This document shows positions 49,981 through 57,449 of a stretch of DNA of 64,000 nt, piece by piece. Source of the stretch: Acidovorax sp. 107 (GTDB taxonomy: Bacteria > Pseudomonadota > Gammaproteobacteria > Burkholderiales > Burkholderiaceae_C); contig NZ_QBTZ01000001.1 in the NCBI RefSeq assembly GCF_003058055.1, positions 684,501 through 748,500 of the forward strand. Reading direction: 5' to 3'. Position 1 is the stretch's first letter. Each line of letters opens with the position of its first letter. A program made the position numbers and the translations under genes. The notes under the pieces are model-generated. The model did not search any database and was not told the DNA's origin. It saw only the letters and a list, made by a program, of their open reading frames with translations.

Positions 49981-49994
49981 GGATAGCGCTGTCC
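49981..49994. promoter_or_regulatory. LacI-type operator 1 (gntR-gntK intergenic)
   Basis: GGATAGCGCTGTCC is a near-perfect palindrome around the central CG typical of LacI-family operators. It lies 38 bp upstream of the gntR start and is shared in sequence with operator 2. Confidence 0.75.
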
Positions 49995-50093
49995 AAACTG
50001 AATGGCAAGGCAACTGCAGCCATTTTGGACGAAGTTGCAGAAGTTGCCACAGTTTGTGCGGCATCCACACCGGGTGCCTTTTTTATGGATTGT

Positions 50094-50110
50094 TTGGATA
50101 GCGCTACCAA
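50094..50110. promoter_or_regulatory. LacI-type operator 2, abutting the gntK start
   Basis: TTGGATAGCGCTACCAA is a palindrome with one mismatch. It shares GGATAGCGCT with operator 1, 113 bp away. It ends one base before the gntK ATG, so bound repressor would cover the start of the gene. The two-site spacing (close to ten or eleven helical turns) suits DNA looping. Confidence 0.8.
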
Positions 50111-50111
50111 T

Positions 50112-50633
50112 ATGAGTTTTCAAGCGTCACCAACTTTTTTGGTCGTCATGGGCGTGGCAGGCTGCGGTAAGTCCAGCCTGGGCTCGGCCCTGGCACAGGC
50201 CGAGGGCCTGCCCCTGATCGAAGGGGATGACCACCACAGCCCCGCCAGTCGCGAAAAGATGCGCCAGGGCATTGCCTTGACCGATGCAGACCGTGAAGGC
50301 TGGCTGGCCACCTTGGGGCAATTGCTGCAGGCCCAACCCCATGGCGTGGTCCTGACCTGCTCTGCGCTCAAGAGGGCCTACCGGGACCGCTTGCGCAACG
50401 CCTGCCCCGGCCTGCGCTTCGTCTTTCTGGAGATTGACCGCGCCAGCGCAGGCCAACGCGTGGCGGCCCGCGCAGACACCCATTTCTTTTCCAGCGCTCT
50501 GGTGGACAGCCAGTTCGCCACGCTGGAGTCGCCTATGGGCGAGGCCGGCGTGCTGCGCCTGAATGCGCTGCTGGACCTGCCCACACTGCAGCAACAGGCA
50601 TCGGCCTGGGTTGCCACACAGGAGACGGTATGA
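50112..50633 (+). CDS. gntK: Gluconokinase
   Basis: This 173-residue P-loop carbohydrate kinase (LVVMGVAGCGKSSLGSALAQ, IEGDDHHSP, VLTCSALKRAYRDRLR, FFSSALVDSQFATLE) phosphorylates D-gluconate to 6-phosphogluconate. Start ATG 50112 matches the family length. It lacks a classic ribosome site because an operator occupies that place; ATG 50085 is an alternative. It overlaps dctQ by 4 bp (ATGA), so the kinase and the TRAP transporter form one operon under gntR. Confidence 0.93.
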   Translation: MSFQASPTFLVVMGVAGCGKSSLGSALAQAEGLPLIEGDDHHSPASREKMRQGIALTDADREGWLATLGQLLQAQPHGVVLTCSALKRAYRDRLRNACPGLRFVFLEIDRASAGQRVAARADTHFFSSALVDSQFATLESPMGEAGVLRLNALLDLPTLQQQASAWVATQETV

Positions 50634-51142
50634 ATTCCCCCGCACAACCGCACGAGCCGCTCAGCCGGTTTGCCAGAGTCTCGCAAATGCTGATGGCCGG
50701 GAGCCTGGGCGTGATGGCCGTGGCCGTGTTCATCAACGTGGTGCTGCGCTACGGCTTTGGCAGCGGCGTGGCGGCCAGCGAAGAGCTCTCGCGCCTGCTG
50801 TTTGTCTGGATGGTTTTTATCGGTGCCGCAGCGGCCTACCCCGCAGGCGAGCACATGGCCTTTACCAGCCTGGCGGGCCTGTTGGCTAAACGCCCGGTGG
50901 CCTTTGGCGTGCTGACGGCCGTGATCCGGCTGCTGGTCATCGCCGCCAGCGCCATGCTGGCCTGGGGCGCGTGGCAGCAGGTGGTGGTGGGCATGGGCAG
51001 CCGCTCGGTCGTCATGGCCTACCCGGCGGCATTGCTGCCGCTGCCGGCTTTTTTGTGTGCGGTGGCCATCGGGGTGATGGCGACCATTGAATTGATTCAA
51101 CGCAAGCCGCTGGACCTCGGTCATGGCGCCGAGGTGGAGTGA
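50630..51142 (+). CDS. dctQ: TRAP transporter small permease subunit
   Basis: This 170-residue DctQ has four hydrophobic helices (SLGVMAVAVFINVVLRY, LSRLLFVWMVFIGAAAAYP, FGVLTAVIRLLVIAASAMLAW, PLPAFLCAVAIGVMATIE). It pairs with DctM. The FINVVLRYGFG and RLLFVWMVF motifs are typical. It overlaps gntK at the start and nearly abuts dctM. Confidence 0.93.
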   Translation: MNSPAQPHEPLSRFARVSQMLMAGSLGVMAVAVFINVVLRYGFGSGVAASEELSRLLFVWMVFIGAAAAYPAGEHMAFTSLAGLLAKRPVAFGVLTAVIRLLVIAASAMLAWGAWQQVVVGMGSRSVVMAYPAALLPLPAFLCAVAIGVMATIELIQRKPLDLGHGAEVE

Positions 51143-51144
51143 CC

Positions 51145-52437
51145 ATGGGACCCGAAGCACAGGCTTTTCTTGTTTTTTCATTGGGCATGCTGGTGCTCAT
51201 GGGCACCGGCATGAACATGGGCCTGGCCCTGGTGCTCACCGGCGCCGGCATGGCCTGGGTGCTCGACTTCTGGGACGCACAGTTGCTGGCCCAGAACCTG
51301 GTGGCCGGGGTGGACAGCTTTCCGCTCCTGGCCGTGCCCTTTTTCATCCTGGCCGGTGAGCTGATGAACTCGGGCGGTATCAGCCGCCGCATCATCGACA
51401 TGGCGCAGGCCTGGGTGGGGCACATCCGGGGCGGGCTGGGCTATGTGGCCATTGGCGCCGCCGTGCTGATGGCGAGCATGAGCGGTTCGGCCCTGGCCGA
51501 CACCGCCGCGCTGGCCACCATCCTGCTGCCCATGATGCGGCAGCAGGGTTACCCGATGAACACTTCCGCCGGGCTGATTGCCTCGGGCGGCATCATCGCG
51601 CCCATCATCCCGCCGTCCATGCCGTTCGTGATCTATGGCGTGACGACTAACACCTCGATCTCGGCGCTGTTCGTGTCGGGCATCGTGCCGGGGCTGATGA
51701 TGGGCGCAGGTTTGATCTTTGCCTGGCGCTGGGTGCTGCGCGGCATGGACCTGCCCCAAGGCGAGCCCTTACCCATCAAGGACCGCCTGCGCGCCACGGT
51801 GCGCGCCTTCTGGGCCATGCTGATGCCGCTCATCATCATCGGCGGCATGAAGACCGGCGTGTTCACCCCCACCGAGGCCGCCGTGGTCGCCGCCTTCTAC
51901 GCACTGGTGGTGGCGCTGTTCGTGCATCGCGAGATGAAGCTGCCCGACATCTACGGTGTGCTGGTGCGCGCAGCCAAGACAACCTCCATCGTGATGTTTT
52001 TGTGCGCTGGCGCCCAGGTGGCCAGCTACATGATCACGCTGGCCGACTTGCCCAACGTGCTCACCAACTGGCTGGGCCCGCTGGTGGAGAACCCGCGCCT
52101 CTTGATGGCCGTGATGATGATCGTGCTGGTGCTGATCGGCACGGCGCTGGACCTCACGCCCACCATCCTGATCTTTGCGCCCGTCATGCTGCCCATCGCG
52201 GTCAAGGCTGGGATCGACCCGGTGTATTTCGGTCTGATGTTCGTGCTCAACGGCGCCATCGGCCTCATCACCCCGCCCGTGGGCACGGTGCTCAACGTGG
52301 TGGCCGGGGTGGGGCGCATCTCGATGCACAGCGTCATCAAGGGCGTGAACCCGTTTCTCATCACCTATGTGCTGATTCTGGCGCTGCTGGTCGTGTTCCC
52401 GCAGATCGTGACTGCGCCCGTCGTCTGGCTGCGCTAG
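51145..52437 (+). CDS. dctM: TRAP transporter large permease subunit
   Basis: This 430-residue DctM has about 12 hydrophobic helices: GLALVLTGAGMAWVL, AGELMNSGGISRRIIDMAQAWVGHIRGGLG, MSGSALADTAALATILLPMM and LIASGGIIAPIIPPSMPFVIYG. These are standard for the sodium-driven transport channel. A GTG at 51139 in the same frame overlaps the dctQ stop and is an alternative start; ATG 51145 is well placed after GAGGTGGAG. Confidence 0.94.
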   Translation: MGPEAQAFLVFSLGMLVLMGTGMNMGLALVLTGAGMAWVLDFWDAQLLAQNLVAGVDSFPLLAVPFFILAGELMNSGGISRRIIDMAQAWVGHIRGGLGYVAIGAAVLMASMSGSALADTAALATILLPMMRQQGYPMNTSAGLIASGGIIAPIIPPSMPFVIYGVTTNTSISALFVSGIVPGLMMGAGLIFAWRWVLRGMDLPQGEPLPIKDRLRATVRAFWAMLMPLIIIGGMKTGVFTPTEAAVVAAFYALVVALFVHREMKLPDIYGVLVRAAKTTSIVMFLCAGAQVASYMITLADLPNVLTNWLGPLVENPRLLMAVMMIVLVLIGTALDLTPTILIFAPVMLPIAVKAGIDPVYFGLMFVLNGAIGLITPPVGTVLNVVAGVGRISMHSVIKGVNPFLITYVLILALLVVFPQIVTAPVVWLR

Positions 52438-52485
52438 CCGTTTGCCTGTTCCCCTTTCCCGTTTTTCTTGCCAATGGAGACAACC

Positions 52486-53505
52486 ATGAAAACTTTCCGT
52501 CGCACCCTGCTGGCCGCCCTGTCGGTCGCTGCCATCACTTGCTCGTTCCAGGCCGCAGCGCAAGACTTCAAGCCGCGCATCATCCGTTTTGGCTATGGCC
52601 TCAACGAAGACTCCAACCAGGGCCGGGCCACCAAGCTGTTTGCCCAAGAAGTGGAAAAAGCCTCTGGCGGCAAGATGAAGCTCCGCGCCATTGGCGCAGC
52701 CGCACTGGGCTCGGACGTGCAGATGCAGCAGGCCCTGATCGGTGGCGCTCAGGAGATGATGGTGGGCTCCACCGCCACGCTGGTGGGCATCACCAAAGAG
52801 ATGGCCATCTGGGACACCCCCTTCCTGTTCAACAACGCCAAGGAAGCCGACGTAGTGCTGGACGGCCCCGTGGGCCAGAAGGTGATGGACAAGCTGCAGG
52901 AAAAGGGCCTGGTGGGCCTGGTGTACTGGGAGAACGGCTTTCGCAACCTCACCAACAGCAAGCGCCCGGTCAACAAGCTGGAAGACATGGACGGCATCAA
53001 GCTGCGCGTGATGCAGAACAACGTGTTCCTCGACAGTTTCAAGACCCTGGGCGCCAATGCCGTGCCGCTGCCGTTCTCGGAGCTCTTCACCGCGCTGGAA
53101 ACCAAGACGGTGGACGGCCAGGAGAACCCCTACAACACCATCCTGTCGAGCAAGTTCTATGAGGTGCAGAAGTACCTCACCGTGACCAATCACGTCTACA
53201 GCCCCTGGATCGTGCTGGTCAGCAAGAAGTACTGGGATGGCCTGTCGAAGGCGGAGCAGAAGGTGCTGCTCGACGCCGCCAAGAAGAGCCGTGACTTCGA
53301 GCGCCAGGACACCCGTGCCGAGGCCGACAAGGCGCTGGCGGACCTCAAGGGCAAGGGCATGCAGGTCAATGAACTGCCGGCTGCCGAAGCCAACCGCATG
53401 CGCGAAAAGCTGGGCGCCGTGAACGCCAGCATTGCCGCCAACGTAGGCGAAGCGCTGTGGAAGGATGTGCAGGCAGCGGTAGCCCAGGCGCGCGCTGGCA
53501 AGTAA
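52486..53505 (+). CDS. dctP: TRAP transporter substrate-binding protein
   Basis: This 339-residue DctP-type periplasmic receptor has a signal peptide (FRRTLLAALSVAAITCSFQAAAQ). The conserved binding region MDGIKLRVMQNNVFLDSFKTLGANAVPLPFSELFTALETKTVDGQENP contains the arginine that pairs with the substrate carboxylate. Linkage with gntK and gntR suggests gluconate or a related sugar acid as ligand. It ends the operon, just before a strong bidirectional terminator. Confidence 0.94.
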   Translation: MKTFRRTLLAALSVAAITCSFQAAAQDFKPRIIRFGYGLNEDSNQGRATKLFAQEVEKASGGKMKLRAIGAAALGSDVQMQQALIGGAQEMMVGSTATLVGITKEMAIWDTPFLFNNAKEADVVLDGPVGQKVMDKLQEKGLVGLVYWENGFRNLTNSKRPVNKLEDMDGIKLRVMQNNVFLDSFKTLGANAVPLPFSELFTALETKTVDGQENPYNTILSSKFYEVQKYLTVTNHVYSPWIVLVSKKYWDGLSKAEQKVLLDAAKKSRDFERQDTRAEADKALADLKGKGMQVNELPAAEANRMREKLGAVNASIAANVGEALWKDVQAAVAQARAGK

Positions 53506-53565
53506 GTTCTGACGTCAGGGGGTGGCGGCCCCGGTGCTACCCATACCCGCAAGACACAGGCGAAA

Positions 53566-53602
53566 AAAAGGCCGAGGCCCCGCAATGGGGCCTCGGCCTT
53601 TT
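53566..53602. terminator. Bidirectional terminator after dctP
   Basis: AAAAGGCCGAGGCCCC pairs perfectly with 53587-53602 across a GCAAT loop, with A and T runs at the ends. It separates convergent dctP and the DUF4148-like gene. Confidence 0.88.
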
Positions 53603-53647
53603 GGCATTTGCAATCTTCTACCTGCACCGTGGCGCAGGCGGAGCGAA

Positions 53648-53941
53648 TTACAGCGAGCCGATTTCGCCGGAAGAGATCTGGCCAGTGCGCAGGGCTTCAG
53701 CAGCTTGGGCACGCACGGCAGCACGGTCAGCGGTGGACTTGTAGGTCACCACACGCGAACCAGCGGGTTCGATCGAGCGGGTCTGGGCCACGGTAGCGGC
53801 TTCGGCTTGCACTTCAGCGCGGGTGCGGTTGGTTTCGAACTTGGTCGCGAACTGCGAAGCATCGGCTTCGTCAGCCTGGGCACCAAAAGAAGCGAGGGCA
53901 GCCACAGCAGCGATAGAGAGGAAACGGGCAGTCTTGTTCAT
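53648..53941 (-). CDS. DUF4148-like small exported protein, copy 1
   Basis: This 97-residue protein has a signal peptide (MNKTARFLSIAAVAALASFGAQA) and a mature part rich in Ala, Thr and Arg (SQFATKFETNRTRAEVQAEA, GSRVVTYKSTADRAAVRAQAAEALRTG). It resembles the DUF4148 family found in Burkholderiales, whose function is unknown. It is about 80% identical to the next gene, a recent tandem duplicate. Its upstream region is short (84 bp). Confidence 0.85.
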   Translation of the reverse strand: MNKTARFLSIAAVAALASFGAQADEADASQFATKFETNRTRAEVQAEAATVAQTRSIEPAGSRVVTYKSTADRAAVRAQAAEALRTGQISSGEIGSL

Positions 53942-54025
53942 GATGAAACTCCTGTGAAATTCAAAAAATATGGACGAGGTGTCTGGAATACGCGAGGGGT
54001 GAAGCCGTGGATTCAAGAAGTTGAA

Positions 54026-54316
54026 TCAACCGCCTTCTGCAGGGCCCACGCGGCCAGTGCGCATGGCTTGTGCGGCGGCTTCGGCACGCACAGTGGCGCG
54101 GTCGGCCGTGGACTTGTAGGTCACCACGCGGGAGCCAGCGGGCTCCTGGCTGCGCATCTGCGCAGCGGTGGTGGCTTCTGCCAATACTTCTGCGCGGGTG
54201 CGGCTGGTTTCGAACTTGGTGGCGAACTGCGAAGCGTCGGCTTCGTCAGCCTGGGCGCCAAACGACGCAAAGGCAGCCACGGCGGCGAGGGAGAGGAAAC
54301 GTGCGGTCTTGTTCAT
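54026..54316 (-). CDS. DUF4148-like small exported protein, copy 2
   Basis: This 96-residue paralogue of the adjacent gene has the same signal peptide (MNKTARFLSLAAVAAFASFGAQA) and the same core (DEADASQFATKFETSRTRAEV, GSRVVTYKSTADRA). The C-terminal ten residues differ. Both copies have their own ribosome sites. No enzymatic motif is visible. Confidence 0.85.
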   Translation of the reverse strand: MNKTARFLSLAAVAAFASFGAQADEADASQFATKFETSRTRAEVLAEATTAAQMRSQEPAGSRVVTYKSTADRATVRAEAAAQAMRTGRVGPAEGG

Positions 54317-54855
54317 GATGAAAGTCCTTGAAGTTAAAAAAGCGTCTCAAAAAAACCGGGGTGAAGATTCACAACAACTTGCGTCGCACCGGGTTCGGTG
54401 AGTCGCCTTGCGGGTTCGGCTCATCGATGGGATGAACTGTACGCCGATGGTGTTCAGGGAAAAACCACCTAGTCGCGAACTAACTGTTCCAGTATTGGAA
54501 ACAATCGGCTGGGGGCTCTGGGCTGCTTGGTCGCCATCGAAGCCAGGGCGGTTTGCCTGGAACGTCGCTGAGCGCCGACAGGCTACAGAAGCCGGTGAGG
54601 GGTGCGTGACCGGTGCGGTGAACATGGGCTCCATCGTGCCGGGCTGGGCAGATGGCGTCGTCTCGCTGCGGTTTCGCTTCTTTTCAGTTTGTTTCGGGTG
54701 CGGCGGTATGCAACAGCGCAGAAACATGAGTTGCATTCACCATGCAACAGGATGATCAAAAAGCGCCGCATATCGGGCTTGCGTGGGTTGCGCGCACGGG
54801 GCTTATGGGCTGAAATCTCTCTGTGCCCGTTTCCGTTTTCACGAGGGAGGTTTCC
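54317..54855. other. Intergenic region without a convincing gene
   Basis: Short open frames occur on both strands but none has family resemblance or a good start. A hairpin GTTGCAT/ATGCAAC lies at 54730-54748, and an AT-richer stretch (54470-54500) could hold the promoter of the DUF4148-like genes. Confidence 0.5.
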
Positions 54856-55293
54856 ATGACCGCAGTCGCCAAGATTCTTCAGTCCAAACCCGACGCCATC
54901 GTCCACACCATCAGCCCCGCCGCATCCGTGCTGGACGCCCTTCAGCTCATGGCTGACAAGGGCATTGGCGCGCTCATCGTGACTGAGGGCGCGTCCATCG
55001 TCGGCATCTTCACCGAGCGGGACTACGCCCGCAAAATTGCCCTCATGGGGCGCACGTCGGCCGTCACCCAGGTCAAGGACGTGATGACCTCGGCTGTGAT
55101 GTTTGTGCGCCCGGACCAGACCAGCGAGCAGTGCATGCAGCTCATGAGCAACAACCGCCTGCGCCACTTGCCCGTGGTGGACAACGGCAAGCTCGTGGGC
55201 ATGATTTCCATCGGCGATCTGGTCAAGGACATCATCTCCGAGCAGAAATTCATCATTGAGCAGCTGGAGAACTACATCACCGGAACGCATTGA
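54856..55293 (+). CDS. CBS-domain pair protein
   Basis: This 145-residue protein consists only of two CBS motifs (VLDALQLMADKGIGALIVTEGASIVGIFTERDYARKI and TSEQCMQLMSNNRLRHLPVVDNGKLVGMISIGDLVKDII). Such stand-alone Bateman modules bind adenine nucleotides and usually act as energy sensors. The ATG follows GAGGGAGG. No partner is adjacent, and its 3' end is followed by repeat family B. Confidence 0.92.
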   Translation: MTAVAKILQSKPDAIVHTISPAASVLDALQLMADKGIGALIVTEGASIVGIFTERDYARKIALMGRTSAVTQVKDVMTSAVMFVRPDQTSEQCMQLMSNNRLRHLPVVDNGKLVGMISIGDLVKDIISEQKFIIEQLENYITGTH

Positions 55294-55296
55294 GGG

Positions 55297-55400
55297 GCAA
55301 CCCCCTGAGGCGCGGCGCGCCTTCCCCCTTCTTCTCTCGAAGGGCTGCGCCATTCGCGAATGGGGGCGCACCCGGCGCGACGGGGCGGCCCTTGCGCGGG
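55297..55400. repeat. Repeat family B copy 2
   Basis: It begins CAACCCCCTGAGGCG four bases after the CBS stop and ends GACGGGGCGGCCCTTGCGCG, the same borders as the copy at 12070-12170. The central hairpin is less perfect here (CTCTCGAAGG..CCATTCGCGAA). Confidence 0.6.
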
Positions 55401-55430
55401 TGCTACGGCCCTGGCATGGGGACGTAAAGA

Positions 55431-55465
55431 AAAAGGGCTCTGACCGATCTGGTCAGAGCCCTTTT
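55431..55465. terminator. Bidirectional terminator between the CBS gene and nrtD
   Basis: AAAAGGGCTCTGACC pairs perfectly with 55451-55465 across a GATCT loop, followed by TTTTGTTTT on the plus side and A-rich sequence on the other. Confidence 0.88.
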
Positions 55466-55500
55466 GTTTTGGTTGTCTGCGCTGCTTTCGACTGGGCCGC

Positions 55501-56313
55501 TCAAGCCGCCTTCTCGACGTGCCCCTGGCGCGTGTACAGAAAGTCGATCACGGCCTTGCGGTAGTGCACATACTGCGGGTCCTCGGCCAGTTCCACGCGC
55601 TTGCGCGGGCGGGGCAAGTCCACGGTCAGCACCTCGCCAATCGTGGCGGCCGGGCCGTTGGTCATCATCACGATCTTGTCGGACAGCAGCACGGCCTCGT
55701 CCACGTCGTGGGTCACCATGACCACGGTGCTTTGGGTGCGTGCCACGATCTCCAGCAGCTCGTCCTGCAGCTTGGCGCGGGTGAGGGCGTCGAGCGCGCC
55801 AAAGGGCTCGTCCATCAGCAGCACCTGGGGCTCCATGCTCAGCGCCCGGGCAATGCCCACACGCTGCTTCATGCCGCCCGAGATTTCACCGGGGCGCTTC
55901 TGCCCCGCATGCGTCAGGCCCACCAGTGCCAGCGCGGCATCGGTGCGGGCCTTGAGCTGGGCCTTGGTCTCCTTGGCGCCGAACACGCGCTCCACAGCCA
56001 GGTAGATGTTGTCAAAGCAGGTGAGCCAGGGCAGCAGCGAGTGGTTTTGGAACACTACCGCGCGCTCGGGCCCCGGGCCTTTGATCTCCTTGTTGGCGCA
56101 GAGCAGTGCGCCATTGGTGGGAGTGGTCAGGCCCGCAATCAGGTTGAGCAGGGTGGACTTGCCGCAGCCGGAGTGGCCGATGAGCGCCACGAACTCGCCC
56201 TTGGCAATCGTCAGGTGGATGTCCTTCAGCGCCGGGAAAAGGCCCTTGGCCGTCTTGAAGGTCTGCTCGACGCCGTGGATCTCGATGAACTTGGTGGTGA
56301 GAGATGCATGCAT
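55501..56313 (-). CDS. nrtD: Nitrate ABC transporter ATP-binding protein
   Basis: This 270-residue ABC ATPase of the nitrate/sulphonate/taurine class has Walker A GHSGCGKST, signature EISGGMKQRVGIARA, Walker B VLLMDEPFGALD and the H-loop VTHDVDEA. Start MHASLTTKFIEIHGVEQ at 56313 was chosen. It is the last gene of nrtABD, 107 bp after nrtB. That gap contains CCCCC/GGGGG inverted GC-rich sequence reminiscent of repeat family B. No NrtC-type fused ATPase is present. Confidence 0.93.
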   Translation of the reverse strand: MHASLTTKFIEIHGVEQTFKTAKGLFPALKDIHLTIAKGEFVALIGHSGCGKSTLLNLIAGLTTPTNGALLCANKEIKGPGPERAVVFQNHSLLPWLTCFDNIYLAVERVFGAKETKAQLKARTDAALALVGLTHAGQKRPGEISGGMKQRVGIARALSMEPQVLLMDEPFGALDALTRAKLQDELLEIVARTQSTVVMVTHDVDEAVLLSDKIVMMTNGPAATIGEVLTVDLPRPRKRVELAEDPQYVHYRKAVIDFLYTRQGHVEKAA

Positions 56314-56420
56314 TAGGAACTCCTGGTTTTTTCGAGGACCACCGTGGAACCGGCTTTGCCGGGCCACGGGTGGTGCCCCCTTGAGGGGGTGACGTGCCGC
56401 AGGCGCGGCTCAGGGGTGGG

Positions 56421-57386
56421 TCAAGTTTTGACCTCTTCGAACGTAAATGCGGTGGCCAGCTTGATGAGTGCAAACTCCAACAGCAGCCCGACGATGCCGA
56501 TCACAAAGATCGCGATGATGATGTTCTTGACGTTGAGGTTGTTCCACTCGTCCCACACCCAGAAGCCGATGCCCACGCCGCCGGTCAGCATCTCGGCCGC
56601 TACGATCACCAGCCACGCGGTGCCCACGGCCAGGCGCACGCCGGTCAGCATGTAGGGCAGCACGGCGGGGAACAGGATCTTGGTGGCGATCTTCCACTCG
56701 CTCAGGTTCAGCACGCGGGCCACGTTCATGTAGTCCTGCGGCACGCGCTGCACGCCCACGGCGGTGTTGATGATCATGGGCCAGATGGAGCAGATGAAGA
56801 TGGTCCAGATGGCCGCCGGGTTGGCGCCCTTGAAGACCAGCAGACCGATCGGCAGCCACGCCAGGGGCGACACGGGGCGCAGCAGGCTGATGAGCGGGTT
56901 GAACATGCGCGACAGGAAGCTGAAGCGCCCGATCACGAAGCCCGCCGGAATGCCCACCAGCGCTGCCATGCCAAAGCCGATGGCCACGCGCTGCAGGCTC
57001 ATCAGCACGTTCCAGCCCACGCCCTGGTCGTTGGGGCCGTTGCGGTAGAACGGGTTGCTGAACACCTCCAGCGCCTGCAGCCAGGTGTCCTTGGGGCTGG
57101 GGATGCTGCCGCCCGTGGTGGTGGAGACCACCGCCCACAGGCCGACGAGCAAGCCCAGGCCACACAGCGGCGGCAGCACGGCCAGCCAGAAGCTGCGCGA
57201 GACGGCCGACCAGTCGCGGCCTGTAGCCGCCGTGGTGGCGGGCGCTGCAGGTGCCTTGGGGGCAGATGTTGCAACCTTTTGGCTTCTTGCGTTAGTGGAT
57301 GTTGCGCTTGTCGCTACAGTATTCATAGCATTCTGTGCGGCCACGGGGGCTGCATCCAACGGGGAGTGAAAGACGGCACTGACCAT
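56421..57386 (-). CDS. nrtB: Nitrate ABC transporter permease
   Basis: This 321-residue permease has about six helices and the binding-protein-dependent transport loop (AVGTAWLVIVAAEMLTGGVGIGFWVWDEWNNL). NrtB-type sequence is clear (MSLQRVAIGFGMAALVGIPAGFVIG, RPVSPLAWLPIGLLVFKGANPAAIWTIF). The first 60 residues are a variable Ala/Thr/Ser leader that includes a palindromic repeat (57272-57335). The start ATG follows GGAGAAAACC, so the repeat lies inside the translated N-terminus, well before the first membrane helix. Confidence 0.93.
   Translation of the reverse strand: MVSAVFHSPLDAAPVAAQNAMNTVATSATSTNARSQKVATSAPKAPAAPATTAATGRDWSAVSRSFWLAVLPPLCGLGLLVGLWAVVSTTTGGSIPSPKDTWLQALEVFSNPFYRNGPNDQGVGWNVLMSLQRVAIGFGMAALVGIPAGFVIGRFSFLSRMFNPLISLLRPVSPLAWLPIGLLVFKGANPAAIWTIFICSIWPMIINTAVGVQRVPQDYMNVARVLNLSEWKIATKILFPAVLPYMLTGVRLAVGTAWLVIVAAEMLTGGVGIGFWVWDEWNNLNVKNIIIAIFVIGIVGLLLEFALIKLATAFTFEEVKT
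57272..57335 (-). repeat. Repeat family A copy in the 5' part of nrtB
   Basis: Coding strand: AATGCTATGAATACTGTAGC, GACAAGCGC, a spacer, CTAACGCAAGAAGCCAAAAGG. It encodes AMNTVATSATSTNARSQKVA near residues 19-38, in frame and in sense orientation. Confidence 0.6.
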
Positions 57387-57449
57387 GGTTTTCTCCTGTG
57401 CAGGGCTTGCTGGCTGGGTGGTCGGGCGGGCGCTGGGGCAGGGTCGCCG

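Noticed and set aside
54408..54755. 115-codon plus-strand frame in the gap before the CBS gene
   Set aside because: No recognisable domain, no ribosome site, and competing frames of similar length on both strands.
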